From Diploptera punctata (taxonomy: Eukaryota > Arthropoda > Insecta > Blattodea > Blaberidae), in NCBI GenBank assembly GCA_030220185.1, contig JASPKZ010008348.1, forward strand, positions 1 to 64,000: a stretch of 64,000 nucleotides of DNA, read 5' to 3'. The position numbers were made by a program, and so were the translations under genes. This document shows positions 22,755 to 33,899 of this stretch, in pieces; position 1 is the first letter of the stretch, and each line of letters starts with the position of its first letter. The notes under the pieces were generated by a model. The model saw nothing but the letters and a program-made list of their open reading frames with translations, was not told where the DNA came from and searched no databases.

Positions 22755-22960
22755 ATCAATCATGGAATATGTAAAAAAAATACAGAAACAACTGGAAATC
22801 TCACGTAAGAAGAATGAGCAGAACAAGAATGCCGCGTCAAATCTTAATTTACCAGCCACCAGGCAAGAGATCTTTGGGCAGACCCTTCAAACGTTGGATT
22901 GAGGCCGTAACAGACCACTAGGTCTATCACATGAAAGGAAGAAGAAGAAGAAGACGTCAA
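22755..22960 (+). pseudogene. LINE-7 C-terminal fragment
   Basis: Reads WKSHVRRMSRTRMPRQILIY and GKRSLGRPFKRWIEAVTDH then stop, followed by a GAA-repeat. The H-RM...GRP..RW pattern is the usual non-LTR C-terminus. Confidence 0.7.
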
Positions 22961-23525
22961 ACCCAACAGGAATCAAGATACCTGCCTTGAAAGCCTACAA
23001 TTTTACAGTTTCTACATTCTTATGTTAGTTTTTTTTTGTGAGAAATTGAAGAATGATTTGCGTTTCACAAAAATATTTCTGGTTTGTTTTAGGTTTTGTT
23101 CGGGATTAAGTTAGGTTAATTGCGATAAAGGTGGATTTTCTTCTTAGGGGTCGGAAGTTGGTACAGGTGACGCTTCATGAAATAAAACATTGTTTCCTGT
23201 AGAAATTATGAGAATTTATTCCAAGTCTTGAATTCCCGGCAGATCAAGTAAATTCCGGTGGTAAAATTCTTCACCGTCTGTTTAAAATCACGTCTTCTTA
23301 TTCATAATGTTGATTATTTTACTTTTATAGTAGGCTATAACATCTCTCTCCTAGTATTGGGGAGAATATTAAATTATATCTGAAGTGCTGCTTGATTCTA
23401 TGCAGAACGAAAGTTTTATACATAATGAATACATTTTAACATGTTATTTTAAGTCCATTATTACGTCACATGACATTATTCATAATTTATCTTATTTTAT
23501 TCTTTTTCACTTCCTGGTTTAGGCA

Positions 23526-23870
23526 TTAGTTGCCTGTTTCGTCTTCACTAATAGATCTAAGATCATTTCTTCCGAGGACGTCCGACATCTCGTCTTCCTC
23601 TCGGAAAATAATGTGAGATTTTATTTGGAATCTACTTTCTTCCATTCTTTCTACATGTTCTTTCCATTGAATCTTGTTGTTAAATATATTTTCTTTTATG
23701 GAGTATTTCTGCAGTTCTTCACGGATATCTTCATTTCTTGTCTGGTCCATTCTAGTGCATCCTTTTACTCTTCTTAAAAATTTCATCTCGGCTGCTTGGA
23801 TTTTACTTTCTTGTTTGGTAGTGATAATCTGATAATCCATAATTCTTAATTTACATGGGTAGTAATTATT
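23526..23870 (-). pseudogene. LINE-2 C-terminal fragment
   Basis: Minus strand: SKIQAAEMKFLRRVKGCTRM, DQTRNEDIREELQKYSI, ending ..DVLGR. Divergent relative of the copy at 5365. Confidence 0.75.
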
Positions 23871-24051
23871 CAAACATAAGGTTAAATCTGATTGGTGATA
23901 CTAGAAAGATATGTGATTTTAATTCCAATGACAATTTAGTTTACTTTTATTTAGAGAGTTTAATGTACTCCGATTTTTTATTAAAGTTTAATATAAATAT
24001 TTCGAATAAATTCTTACAACAATGAATTAAAACAATTTTTAAAAGCATTAT

Positions 24052-24685
24052 TTAATAAAATCTTTGTCATAAGTAATGCCACGAATGATACCAATTTATC
24101 TAGAAAATTTGGAAATCAAGTGTGGCATTTATTAGGACTATTTAACGAATAAAATTAAGCTGTTTACTCAAAAGTCATTATTTAAATATAGTTATTTTAA
24201 AATATTTTTATATTTAATGTAAACGACAATGTTTGAAAACAAATGAGAAACATTATGTTTCGTTTGTTCATCACTGCAACCAGATTATATTTATTGCCAA
24301 ATAGAATCGCAATATTGTAAGAATGCACCCTAGTGGAGAAAAAATGAAACGCTTCATTATAGGTTATTAATTAATTTCTGATGTCATATGATGTAAATTA
24401 TATTTTTCTGGAACGTAAATTCCTGGGAAATAATACGTTTTAGGAAAGTGCAAACAGTGTTTTTTTTGTAGTATAATCAGTTGCTACGAATGTTTTTCTA
24501 TTAGGTTATATCTCGCAAGCAGAATCCGGTTACATTCGTGCACTATATATACAATCTGGAAGCCACTTCGTGGAATGAAACTGATAAAATCGAGATGAAA
24601 AACGACTGTGATTGGTTGTAAATAAAATTCATTGAAATGTGTTTGGCCATTGACTGTCATTTGGGACATGAGTTAATTAGTCTAG
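24052..24685. mobile_element. Repeat E, copy 1
   Basis: About 630 bp from TCATAAGTAATGCCACGAAT to GGGACATGAGTTAATTAGTC, colinear with 58507-59230. It is absent from the matching place in repeat H copy Y (near 42515), so it behaves as a mobile insertion. No TIR or coding seen; Helitron-like possible. Confidence 0.65.
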
Positions 24686-24796
24686 TAAAAATAATTTTAT
24701 TATTAAGAGATTTTTTATTCTCATATAGGGCCTAATAATAACGAACAATGAAATGTTTTGATTTTTATTTAAAGTTATATTTAGGTACGAAAATAA

Positions 24797-24970
24797 CCTC
24801 CAATTAGAATTGGTATTACCATAAAGAAAATTATGATAAAGGCATGGGCAGTTACAATAACATTATAAATTTGATCATCTCCAATAAGAGATCCTGGTTG
24901 ATTTAATTCTGCTCGGATTAGTATACTTAATGATGTTCCTACTATTCCCGCTCATTTAAAAATACAAAAT
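24797..24970 (-). pseudogene. cox1 (NUMT): Nuclear mitochondrial insertion (NUMT) of cox1
   Basis: Minus strand, read with the invertebrate mitochondrial code (TGA Trp, ATA Met), gives [40 protein letters not shown] and MIFFMVMPILIGG without a stop or frameshift. This is the 5' part of cytochrome oxidase I. The boundaries fall where the matching repeat H copy near 42610 runs uninterrupted. Confidence 0.93.
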
Positions 24971-25337
24971 GATTAACTTTAATATTTAGGTAATGTTAAA
25001 ATCTTACTTTAGAATGCAGCGATACTACAAATTTGCGCTTGGTAAATTTTACTTATAGCTTTTTTATTCAGGCTTAAGGATCTTTTTTGAACCTGAAAAT
25101 TTTCAGACTTGTGACGCGAATTTTTTTTCTAAGTTCCAATCATACATCATGCGCATGCGCCAACAAACGCGATGCGGTTTACACTATGGAATCACGGGAT
25201 GCAGCCAATATATACACGATATTTAACGAATCTAAAAGCTAACCTAACGCTATTTAAGCACTATAACCTGTGAAAGAATGCAACGCCCAAAAATAAATAG
25301 CAAGTTCTGCAATTCTGAAGTATATGTGTACAGTTGT

Positions 25338-25665
25338 ACACTGCTGTGGTCTCGAGGTGGCGTGCTGCCTTGTCACGCAGTGGGCCCGAGTTCGATTCCC
25401 GGTCGGGACAAGCTTACTGGGTGAAGTTTTTTCTGGGCTTTTCCTTACCTGTAAGAAAAATGTCAGGAAGCTTTGAGTCCCAAACGGTTCCCGAACATCA
25501 TCTGCCCATCGTCATCATCATCATCATCATTATTATCATCTTCATATTCATCACGGTGTGGAAAGCAACGGGAAGCTACCACACCTATAATTACCTAGTA
25601 GTGCTGCAAAGCATAGCACGTAAATACTATGATTGCAGTGAAGGACCTGTCCTCGGGCAGAACTC
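25338..25665 (+). mobile_element. SINE family B, full-length type
   Basis: GGTCTCGAGGTGGCGTGCTG, GAGTTCGATTCCCGGTCGGG, GTGAAGTTTTTTCTGGGC, ATC microsatellite, then ATGATTGCAGTGAAGGACCT and CTCGGGCAGAA end. Confidence 0.85.
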
Positions 25666-25669
25666 TATA

Positions 25670-26245
25670 GAATAGAATGTAAAATTAATTAATACATACT
25701 CTATGGTGCATTGGAACACGTCTTTGTTGTTGCATAGAATATTCGTTAAACTCAATATGACTACCACGTCTTCATGCTTTGTGTGTAGTTAAACATAGAA
25801 AATATATTGAAATAATCGTTAGAAAAAATGTAAAAATCATTGTTAATGGTGGGAAATAATTTGAAAATGAAACCCTAAGAATAAAATTTGACATGAGTTA
25901 ATGAAGGAATAAAAAAAGTCGCGTCACGTGTTATAAAGTTTAGCCAGAATTTGTTCTAATTATCCAATTTCCTTTCTCCATTTATTAATCCTTGAGATTT
26001 TTATTTGCAAAACAATAGTTTTAAAATATGATAGTGAAGTTACTGTGAAGGGACTGTACATGTGACTGGCTCCAGGGGCTTGTGAAGCCGTCAAGTGTAA
26101 ATCTCGGGCGCCTGATGTCTCTCTGCCGATCGATTCCCGGGCTCACTCGTGGATTATTTCCAGCTCGTCTACCGCAACTCTTTAGTTCCATCCAAAATTC
26201 CTACTTGTGATAGGCGCATTGAATATTTTAAATCCAAGCGCAATA
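25670..26245. other. No gene recognised
   Basis: AT-rich; 26085-26150 has a weak tRNA-like B box (GATCGATTCCCGGGC) that could be a SINE scrap. Nothing else supported. Confidence 0.45.
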
Positions 26246-26249
26246 GAAG

Positions 26250-26690
26250 CTACTACCTAACTCACTGACACTATCGAACACGTAGGTTCATGGCCGCGCA
26301 TGCATCCCTGTCCTGAGCTAATGTTTCGAAGTCTTACCCTATGTAATTTATTTCCTTAAATCATGCTTAATACTATTTCCCCGCCTCATTCTTGGTCTAC
26401 CAACTGAGAATTTTCCCTCTGACTTTCCTATAAGCAACTTCCATGTTCCATGTCCCTTTTTGAATTCCCCATTCGTGCCACTTGTCCTGCTCATTGCAGT
26501 CTACGAGACTTAACTGTTCTCATTATATCTGGTTTCTTATAAAGATCAGGTAGCGCACTGTTATGTAGTATTTTGCATTCATCTGCCCATATTTACATAA
26601 TTTTCCTAAGAATTGTATTCTCAAATACACGTAACATTTTTTCCTCTTAAAGTAAGAGTCCATGTTTCACATCTACAAATGGTATGTGGA
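26250..26690 (-). pseudogene. RTE LINE 3' fragment
   Basis: Plus-strand landmarks CTCACTGACACTATCGAACA, CATGGCCGCGC, ATCATGCTTAATACTATT and AAGTAAGAGTCCATGTTTCA read backwards as the RTE C-terminus. Degraded by indels. Confidence 0.75.
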
Positions 26691-26734
26691 ACAATATAGA
26701 GAACGCTCAAAAATAAAATTAAAAAAAAGTAAAA

Positions 26735-27105
26735 ATGTATAAAGTAATGACAATACCCACAATATTGTATGGGTGTGAAACTTGGGCTCCAACGAAAAAA
26801 CAGAAAGATAGAATACAGACGGCGGAGATGAGGTTCCCCAGAGAAGTTAAAGGATATACAAAACTTGATAGAATTAGAAGTGAAGATATAAGAGAAGAAT
26901 TAAAAGTGCAGTCTTTATTGGATAAAGTGGATTGATCACATGAATGAAATGAGTAAGGAGAGATATCCATTGTTAGCAATAACTTATCAAACAAGAGGAA
27001 GACGTGATGTCGGAAGACCTAAAAACATTGGGCTGATGCATTATGAAGTTGGAACGGGTAATTTCCTAATCCTTGGAGTGATGATGATAATGATGATTAC
27101 CCTAC
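26735..27105 (+). pseudogene. LINE-2 C-terminal fragment
   Basis: MTIPTILYGCETWAPTKKQK, DRIQTAEMRFPREVKGYTKL, then after a frameshift MNEMSKERYPLLAITYQTRG and RRDVGRP, with ATG/GAT repeats at the end. Best plus-strand copy of this family. Confidence 0.8.
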
Positions 27106-27435
27106 TTTACCCTAGAGAGCTTTGCGGGGTAATATTTAACCATATCGGGGTAATATTTGACCATATGGATATTTTAACTGTGTTACTTAAATGAACTTTT
27201 GCTCTATGAAGGTTCAAAATGAATTAGCTTGACTTAGTTTGGTTAGACCTGCCACATGTGTTGTTACTATTGTAAGCAGAGATAACGTATTGTTCCAATG
27301 AATTGCCTCTCGAATGTGTTTGAATTATGAACTTCAATAAAGCACTTATTTAAAATGCAAACGAATTTATCTGACAGTGAAATCGTTCAAATTTCGTAAC
27401 CAAATCCTGCTATTGCCAACTTATATAATGAATGG
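27106..27435. repeat. Local direct repeat, copy 1
   Basis: GGTTCAAAATGAATTA, GCAGAGATAACGTATTGTT, GTGTTTGAATTATGAACTTC and TTATTTAAAATGCAAACGAA recur in order at 29615-29935. The RTE at 27436 starts exactly where copy 2 continues with AATGGCTATTCC. Confidence 0.75.
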
Positions 27436-28230
27436 CTAACTAACTCACTGGCACTATCGAACCTGCAGGTTCACGGCCGCACAGACATAACCTCTGCACA
27501 TCCCTATCCTGTGCTGTTTTGTAATCATCCCATGTATGATCTAGTTCCCTCAAATCATAGTTGATGTTAATCTCCTACCTTATTCTTGGTCTATCAACTG
27601 AGCGTTTTCCCTCTGATTTTCTTACAAGAAGTTCCCATGCTCATCTTTCAGTCCCCATCCATACCGCATGTCCTGTCAATCGCAGCCTATGGGAATAAAC
27701 TGTTCTTGTTATATCTGTTTTCCTATAAATATCATATAGCTCACTACTTGTAGTCTTCTCCATTCGCCTGTCTGTTCATCTCTCTTTGGTCCAAATTTGT
27801 TTTAAGAACTTTATTCTCAAATACTTGTAATATTTTCTCCTCCCTTGATGCAAGAGTTCATGTTCACATCCATATAATATAACCAGGAGAATAGCAGTTT
27901 TATATATTTTCAGTTTAACGTTTTTTTTTTTCTTGAGAGAAGTTGCAACAAAAAGAGTCCTTGTAACGTATAACATACATTTCCAGAATTGAGCCTATGT
28001 TTAATTTCTTTGTGCACCTCATTTCTATTTGTAATTATTGTTCCTAGGTATTTGAATTCGTCACTTCTTCAAACTTTCCCTCATTTGTCATTAATTGTCC
28101 ATTTCCATTACATAATGCATTTTTATGTGTGAACATATATTTAGTTTTATTGATGTTTACTTCCAGTTCCAATTTCTTAGTGTTACTCAATAGTGTGTGC
28201 GTGTTGGCCCTTACTATCTCCTTTTTTTTA
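27436..28230 (-). pseudogene. RTE LINE 3' fragment
   Basis: From the 3' tail (CTAACTAACTCACTGGCACT) back to the region equal to KLGLEVNISKTKYM (TTTTATTGATGTTTACTTCC) and GTGTTACTCAATAGTGTGTG. Multiple frameshifts. Ends just before the mariner at 28285. Confidence 0.8.
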
Positions 28231-28284
28231 ATTTCATTTTACGAATAATATTACAGTTATTCAACTATTTGCTAAATTGATCTA

Positions 28285-29610
28285 CAGGGTGGACCGCTCG
28301 AATGGACCTAATTTCAATTGCTTGTTACTGGCAAACGGTTGAAGATAGAAACTTAAAACAACGTTCATAGTACAGAAAAACTCACCAAGTTTCGAATCCT
28401 GTCGGTAGATGGCACAAAGATACGTTTCTCGTTCTTAGATTTAATTGTTTGTGAAAATGGCGACTCCGCAGATGAAAGCGCAAGCTGTTTTGTGGTATGC
28501 GGAGTTTAAATCAATCATTAGAGTTCAAAGGGAGTTCCGGCGTGTGTTTAACCGTGATGCTCCAACTGCTAGAAGCATAAAGAAGTGGCGTGATACATTA
28601 TTAGCTACAGGATCTGTGTTGAAGAAGCATGGTGGTGGTCGCAGAGCATCCGATGAAATGGTAGCAAATGTTCAAGCCGCATTTGAGCGAAGCCCCCGGA
28701 AGTCATTAAGAAGAGCTTCGCGGGAACTTCAAATACCAAAATCGACATTACAACGGATTGTCCACAAACGCCTCAAACTGCACGCATATAAAGTGCAGTT
28801 AGTGCAACGTCTGGAGCCGAATGACATGCCGAAACGAGTGGAATTCGCCAATACGATGCTGGACCGTCTCGGCGCTGATCCTGACTTCATGACCAAGATT
28901 TTCTTCTCGGACGAAGCCACTTTCCATTTGTCAGGCAAGGTAAACCGGCATAATGTGCGGATCTGGGGATCGGAGAATCCTCACGCTATTCAAGAGCATG
29001 TTCGTGATAGTCCGAAGATGAATGTTTGGTGCAGTTTGTCACATAATAAGGTCATTGGACCGTTTTTCTTCGCCGAGAAAACTGTTCGTGGTACCACATA
29101 TCTTGACATGCTGGAGCAGTTCTTCTTTCCACAAATTGAACAACTGCAGCCTAACATCGTTTTCCAGCAAGATGGTGCTCCTCCCCACTGGTCCAATGAA
29201 GTTCGTACGACTTTGGACAACATTTTCCCTGGCCGTTGGATTGGTAGGGGAGGACCAATCGCGTGGCCCCCGAGATCTCCCGATTTAACACCACTGGATT
29301 TCTTTCTCTGGGGCTATGTCAAAGATAAAGTTTACACCACCCCAGTCAAAGACCTTCGTGATCTTCGTGAGCGCATCATAGAGGCTATTGAGAACATTCC
29401 AGAAGACATACTCCAACGTACTTGGCAAGAAATTGTTCATCGCTTTGATATCGTCACAGTGACTGCTGGGGCTCATATAGAGATGTGGTGATCTGGATAT
29501 CAAAACTTGGTGAGTTTTTCTGTAATATGAACGTTGTTTTAAGTTTCTATCTTCAACCGTTTGCCAGTAACAAGCAATTGAAATTAGGTCCATTCGAGCG
29601 GTCCACCCTG
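28285..29610 (+). mobile_element. Mariner (DD41D type), intact 1326 bp
   Basis: 108-bp terminal inverted repeats (28285-28392 and 29503-29610) starting CAGGGTGGACCGCTCGAATG, with one mismatch seen, flanked by TA on each side (28283-28284, 29611-29612). One uninterrupted transposase frame fills the interior. All parts expected of an autonomous element are present. Confidence 0.95.
28445..29491 (+). CDS. Mariner transposase, 348 aa, intact
   Basis: Cut-and-paste DDE transposase. N-terminal HTH about residues 8-55 (PQMKAQAVLWYAEFKSIIRV), second HTH about 87-112 (SLRRASRELQIPKSTLQRIV). Catalytic acids: Asp156 in FFSDEATF, Asp243 in FQQDGAPPHW, Asp285 in SPDLTPLDFFLW, with 41 residues between the last two (DD41D, as described for rosa-like elements) rather than the 34 of classical mariner. 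A start at Met5 (ATGGCGACT) is also possible. The stop lies 12 bp before the right TIR. No inactivating change seen, so it may be active; could also mobilise the copy at 36775. Confidence 0.93.
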   Translation: MFVKMATPQMKAQAVLWYAEFKSIIRVQREFRRVFNRDAPTARSIKKWRDTLLATGSVLKKHGGGRRASDEMVANVQAAFERSPRKSLRRASRELQIPKSTLQRIVHKRLKLHAYKVQLVQRLEPNDMPKRVEFANTMLDRLGADPDFMTKIFFSDEATFHLSGKVNRHNVRIWGSENPHAIQEHVRDSPKMNVWCSLSHNKVIGPFFFAEKTVRGTTYLDMLEQFFFPQIEQLQPNIVFQQDGAPPHWSNEVRTTLDNIFPGRWIGRGGPIAWPPRSPDLTPLDFFLWGYVKDKVYTTPVKDLRDLRERIIEAIENIPEDILQRTWQEIVHRFDIVTVTAGAHIEMW

Positions 29611-29614
29611 TATA

Positions 29615-29935
29615 TTAGGCCTACCTCACATCACCCTACAGAGCATTGCGGGGAAATTTTAATTATGTTGCTTAATTGAACTTTTGTTCTTTGCAGGTTC
29701 AAAATGAATTATCTTGACTAAGGTTGGTTAAACTGCCATATGTTGATATATGCAGAGATAACGTATTGTTAAAATAAATTGCCACTCGCATGTGTTTGAA
29801 TTATGAACTTCGAGAACGAAAAAAAAAAAACTTATTTAAAATGCAAACGAATTTATCTGATAGTGAAATCGTCCAAATTTCGTAACAAAAACCTGCTATT
29901 GCCAACTTAACTTCCTTACAGAATGAATGGCTATT
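29615..29935. repeat. Local direct repeat, copy 2
   Basis: Second copy of 27106-27435, same orientation, about 2.5 kb away, with RTE and mariner between the copies. Confidence 0.75.
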
Positions 29936-30221
29936 CCTATACAATTTAAGATTAGTGTAAAGTTGCGAAATTGTATTATTATTTTTTTCAAGTTGATCCG
30001 GCAGTCAGGTTATGCAACAAGGAGGCCGTGTTCCTAAACAGTTTGGAATTCCTGTGGAAACACATGTTACGTGCTTTGAAAGTAAAAGCATGAAATTGTA
30101 TAAGTCGCCATAACCCCAAGTAGCGACATCTGTAATGAAAGTGAAAATTAACCATCTGGTATCACGATTTTAACAAAACACTGTAATGAACGCGTAATAT
30201 GACTGTCTAGTCCTCTGCATT

Positions 30222-30300
30222 CAACCAGCTGGCGGTCTAGTGGTTAGAATGCTTGCTTCTGAATTCTAGATACGCGGGTTCAAATCCAGGCAGAATAAAT
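30222..30300 (+). mobile_element. tRNA-derived SINE head (family A-like)
   Basis: TGGCGGTCTAGTGGTTAGAA and CGCGGGTTCAAATCC look like A and B boxes. Does not fold as a good tRNA; body lost or different. Confidence 0.5.
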
Positions 30301-30350
30301 TACCTTCAACTATTCATTATGTTACACGAGCAGCGCCTGTTATTTATTAA

Positions 30351-31125
30351 TTCCGAGCTAAATTCCAGTTGTACTGTAAACAAACTTACATAAGGTATAT
30401 TTGTGGAACTGTGGTGCTACTTTTACCCGCCATATGACTGAATTGTGTGCGATAGAAACATTTTTCTTAGGTAATATTGTGTTTTACGGGAAATAAGACT
30501 GAATACAAGGTAAGATGGTACCAATAATTAAGACTTTCCTCCATTTCTCATTTATTTATCTATGACAATATATATAGGCCTACATAATCAGACGTTTACG
30601 CTTTTTCCATGGTGTAGATATTATTTCTTTATTTGAAATTTTATTATGAGCAGAATTATACTCCATGCTGACTCACCTGTAAATTCTGCTGTTATTTTCA
30701 CCACATTCTAAATGGTTAAATATATATTGTTTCACTAAACTATTTGCAAATATTCAAAATAATTTGTTTCTCTCCACTTTTCAAAAGTTTTCCTTTGTGA
30801 TTCTTTAAAAATTGTATAGCAGAATCATCTATTTTTAAATAATTTAAATTCCGATGTATTCTGCATTGCGCATGATTTGAATTAAGAAATGAAATTCTGA
30901 TTTATTTAATGTATTAAAATTGTAATTATTTATTTTAAGATTCTCCCATATAACTTATATAGACATGTGCTAGATAATATATTTTTTTATTTCCTTTATT
31001 TTGAGTGTTAGAGAGCAAACTACATTTTCTTACACGCTTAAAGGTAAGAGAAACATTATTAGACCAATGAAAATGCGGTCATACATCTGGTTTGTTTACA
31101 TTACAACTGGAACTTAGCTCGGTAG
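30351..31125 (-). mobile_element. DNA transposon family T, copy 2
   Basis: Both ends are inverted copies of each other: left CCGAGCTAAATTCCAGTTGT, right (reverse complement) CCGAGCTAAGTTCCAGTTGT, both followed by a TGTAAACAAAC motif. About 775 bp, so an internally deleted, non-autonomous copy of a larger element. Exact outer ends and target duplication not settled. Confidence 0.65.
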
Positions 31126-31179
31126 AAGAGGTATAGTAGTGCAAAGTCTAGGTCTATGCACCACGGAGATCCCATAAAA

Positions 31180-31482
31180 ATCACACTGTTATAAGTAGTC
31201 TTCTCCATTCACCTGTATTTGGTAGAAAATTTGTTCGAAGAACTTTATTCTGAAATGCTGGTAATACTTTTCCTCCATTAAAGTAAGAGTCCATATTTCA
31301 CATCTATATAATATAACTGATAGAATAACAGTTTTATATATTTTCAGTTTAATGTTTTTTGAGAGAAGTTGGGACGACAAGAGTCCCTGTAATGCATAAC
31401 AACATGCATTTCCAGAATTGAACCTACGTTTAATTTCTTTATTTGTCTCATTCCTGTTTGTAATTATTGTTCCTAGGTATAT
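31180..31482 (-). pseudogene. RTE LINE fragment, left half of inverted pair
   Basis: Minus strand includes LLSKNIKLKIYKTVILSVIL and YRCEIWTLTLMEEKYYQ. Its 5' end (CCTAGGTATATGAA at 31476) abuts the plus-strand fragment that follows, head to head. Confidence 0.75.
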
Positions 31483-32195
31483 GAAATATCAATAAAACTA
31501 AATATATGGTCACACATAGAAATACAATATATAATGGAAATGGACAAATGAGGGAAATTTTGAGGAAGTGGCTGAATTCAAATACCTAGGAACAATAATC
31601 ACAAATAGGAATGAGATGCACAAGGAAATTAAACATAGGCTCAGTTATGGAAATACGTGCTATTATGTAGCCTATTACAGGGACTTTTGACGTCCCAACT
31701 CCTTTCAAAACATGTTAAACTGAAAATATATAATTCTACCAGTTATATTATATGGATGTGAAACATGGACTCTTACATTAAGGGAGGAGAAAATATAACG
31801 AGTATTTCAAAATAAAGTTCTTAGGAAAAAATTTGGACCATAGAGAGATGAACAGACAGGTGAATGGAGAAGACTACATAACAATGAACTACATGGTCTT
31901 TATAAGAAACCAGATATAATAAGAACAGTTAAGTCTTGTAGACTGCGATAGGCAGGGCATGTGGCACGTATGGGGAATGAAATACGTGCATGAAAGCTTC
32001 TTGTAGGAAAACCAGAGGGAAAACGCCCAGTTGGTAAACCAAGAATGAGATGATAGAATAACATTAACTATGATTTGACGGAAATAGATTATACAGGGAA
32101 TGATTGGAAAACATTAGCTCAGGATATAGATGTATGGAGAACTTATGTCCGCGCGGCCATGAACCTAGGGGTTCGATAGTGCCAGTGAGTTAGTT
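31483..32195 (+). pseudogene. RTE LINE fragment, right half of inverted pair
   Basis: From ATCAATAAAACTAAATATAT through GGGAAATTTTGAGGAAGTGG to the 3' end GTGCCAGTGAGTTAGTTAG. Frameshifted. Together with 31180-31482 it makes a head-to-head pair such as twin-priming can create. Confidence 0.78.
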
Positions 32196-32468
32196 AGATA
32201 TTTGAATTCGTTCTGTATATTGTGCTGACATCTGTATTGTGTTGTGAGAGTAATTAAACATATGTGAATGGGAAGTTGAATAGAAACTCATGTCGTCTGT
32301 AAAGGAGCCATTGATCGGAAATGAGTTAAATGACTTCTATATGGAGAGCGATACACATCTGTGTTATAATAAGGTGCGTTTATGTGACAGATGTATGCAT
32401 TACACGCACTTTCACTAACACAGTTTCACTTTCCCCCTCTGAACACAACCTACAGGAAACAACTATAC

Positions 32469-33232
32469 TAATTCCGAACTAAGTAAGCAGATGTATGACT
32501 GCATTTTCATTGGTCGATTAATAGTTTTAGCTTTAAGTGTGTAAGAAAATGTAGTTCGCTCTCTAATACCTGAAATAAAGGAAATAAAAAAAATATATAT
32601 TATCTAGTACATGTCTATATAAGTTATATGGTAGAATTTTAAAATGTATAATTACAATTTTGATACATTAAATAAACTTGTTTTATTCTTACACACGCGT
32701 AATGCAGAATTCGTTGGGATTTCTATTATTTCAAAATTATCGCTTTCTTTAGAATGTCTTACAACATTGGAATGGAAACCATTTTAAAAAGTGGAGAGAA
32801 ACAAATTATTTTGAATCTTTTCAGACAGTTTAGTGAAAAAATATCCTACATAACTATTGAGGATGTGTTGAAAATAACAGAAGAACTTACAGGTGAGTCA
32901 GCATGGGGCATAAATTCTGCTTGTAATGAGATTGTATATAAAGGATATCTATTGACATAATGGAAAAAGCATAAACGTCTAATAGGTTGGACCATCTATA
33001 ATTTTTGTCATAAATAAATAAGAAATGGAGAAAGTTCCTAATTATCGGTACCATCTTACCTTGCATTCAGTCTTATTTCCTGTAAAATACGATGTTAGCT
33101 AAGAACAATATTTGTATCGTACACAATTCAGTCATATGGCGGGTAAAAGTAGCACCACGGTTCCACCAATAGACGGAGCAATGCCTTATGTAAGTTTGTT
33201 TACTGTACAATTGGAGCTTAGCTCGGATATAG
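32469..33232 (+). mobile_element. DNA transposon family T, copy 3
   Basis: Inverted relative to copies 1 and 2. The left end CCGAACTAAG and right end CTTAGCTCGG are inverted repeats. Contains the best-preserved relic exon (32754-32892). About 765 bp. Confidence 0.65.
32754..32960 (+). pseudogene. Relic N-terminal exon of a transposase-like protein
   Basis: Open frame from ATG 32754: MSYNIGMETILKSGEKQIIL then NLFRQFSEKISYITIEDVLK. An ACAG|GTGAGT donor at 32892/32893 lies right after ITEELT, so coding probably ended at 32892 with splicing onward. The helical Leu/Ile-rich stretch resembles an N-terminal DNA-binding (HTH-like) segment of insect DDE transposases; the family is not identified with certainty. 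No catalytic exon follows in this deleted element. Confidence 0.4.
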
Positions 33233-33239
33233 TATAATG

Positions 33240-33895
33240 ATGATCACAAAAGCTGTATGTCTAGGAAGAATTAGAAGAAAATAAATAGAATTCCAGTCTG
33301 TATATAAGATTCATTCTTCAAGAAGTGGACAATGAACAGTATTTTTTTGAAAGGGAAATTTTGAAGCAGACATAAGGTCAAAAGGGGAACTGAATTATTA
33401 GAATTCGTTCCAAAGTTGGGACATTTTAGAGTATAATGGCGGCATGTGTATGTCATAAAATTCCAAAAATAGTTGTAGCAACATCGTTTGTAGAAATAAA
33501 TAGCTGCTGAGATGTCCTATAAAACATAAATGTTATGGAGAATCTCCCAGAAAGGAAACAAAAGATAATGTTCTCTCTTAAGAAAGGCTCCTCCATTCTC
33601 ATATCTTATGAGTAAACCTGGGACTTTTACCTTCTAAAAAACCGTATTTTAGGCGCCTGAAACAAACTCTGATCACATGCAAAACACATTCTAAAAATAT
33701 ATTTTAGGCAGATTCACGTTTATTAATTTTAGTTCACATTTATCAATTAAAAAAATATTATTTTTTATTATTAACTGATAAAGTTTCAAATTTATTTGTT
33801 ATCATATTAAATTAAATGTAGTAAACTGTAAAATAATTATAAAATATTGATTTTTATTCTTGCTTTAGTGTATTTAAAATTGTAAACACAAAAAT
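33240..33895. other. No feature recognised
   Basis: AT-rich, no supported coding or repeat family. Confidence 0.5.
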
Positions 33896-33899
33896 AGTA

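Larger units (their letters stand above)
23150..25030. repeat. Repeat H, copy X (with insertions)
   Basis: Matches 38700-39154 and 42437-42690 in order (CAGCAGATCAAGTAAAT-type block, CACATGA.ATTAT, AAAACAATTTTTAAAAGC.TTATTTA, ATTAACTTTAATATTTA). Relative to copy Y it carries LINE-2 (23526), repeat E (24052) and the cox1 NUMT (24797) as insertions. Class unknown. Confidence 0.6.

Noticed and set aside
24797..24970. Mitochondrial contamination
   Set aside because: Flanks on both sides are nuclear repeat H, so an insertion fits better.
26085..26150. tRNA-like B box
   Set aside because: Only a single weak box; not enough for a SINE or tRNA call.
29022..29288. Plus- and minus-strand ORFs over the mariner (also 28729, 28990, 36792, 37197, 37385)
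   Set aside because: Shadows of the transposase or TIR in other frames.
30222..30300. tRNA gene candidate
   Set aside because: A and B boxes present but acceptor and anticodon stems do not pair; SINE head more likely.
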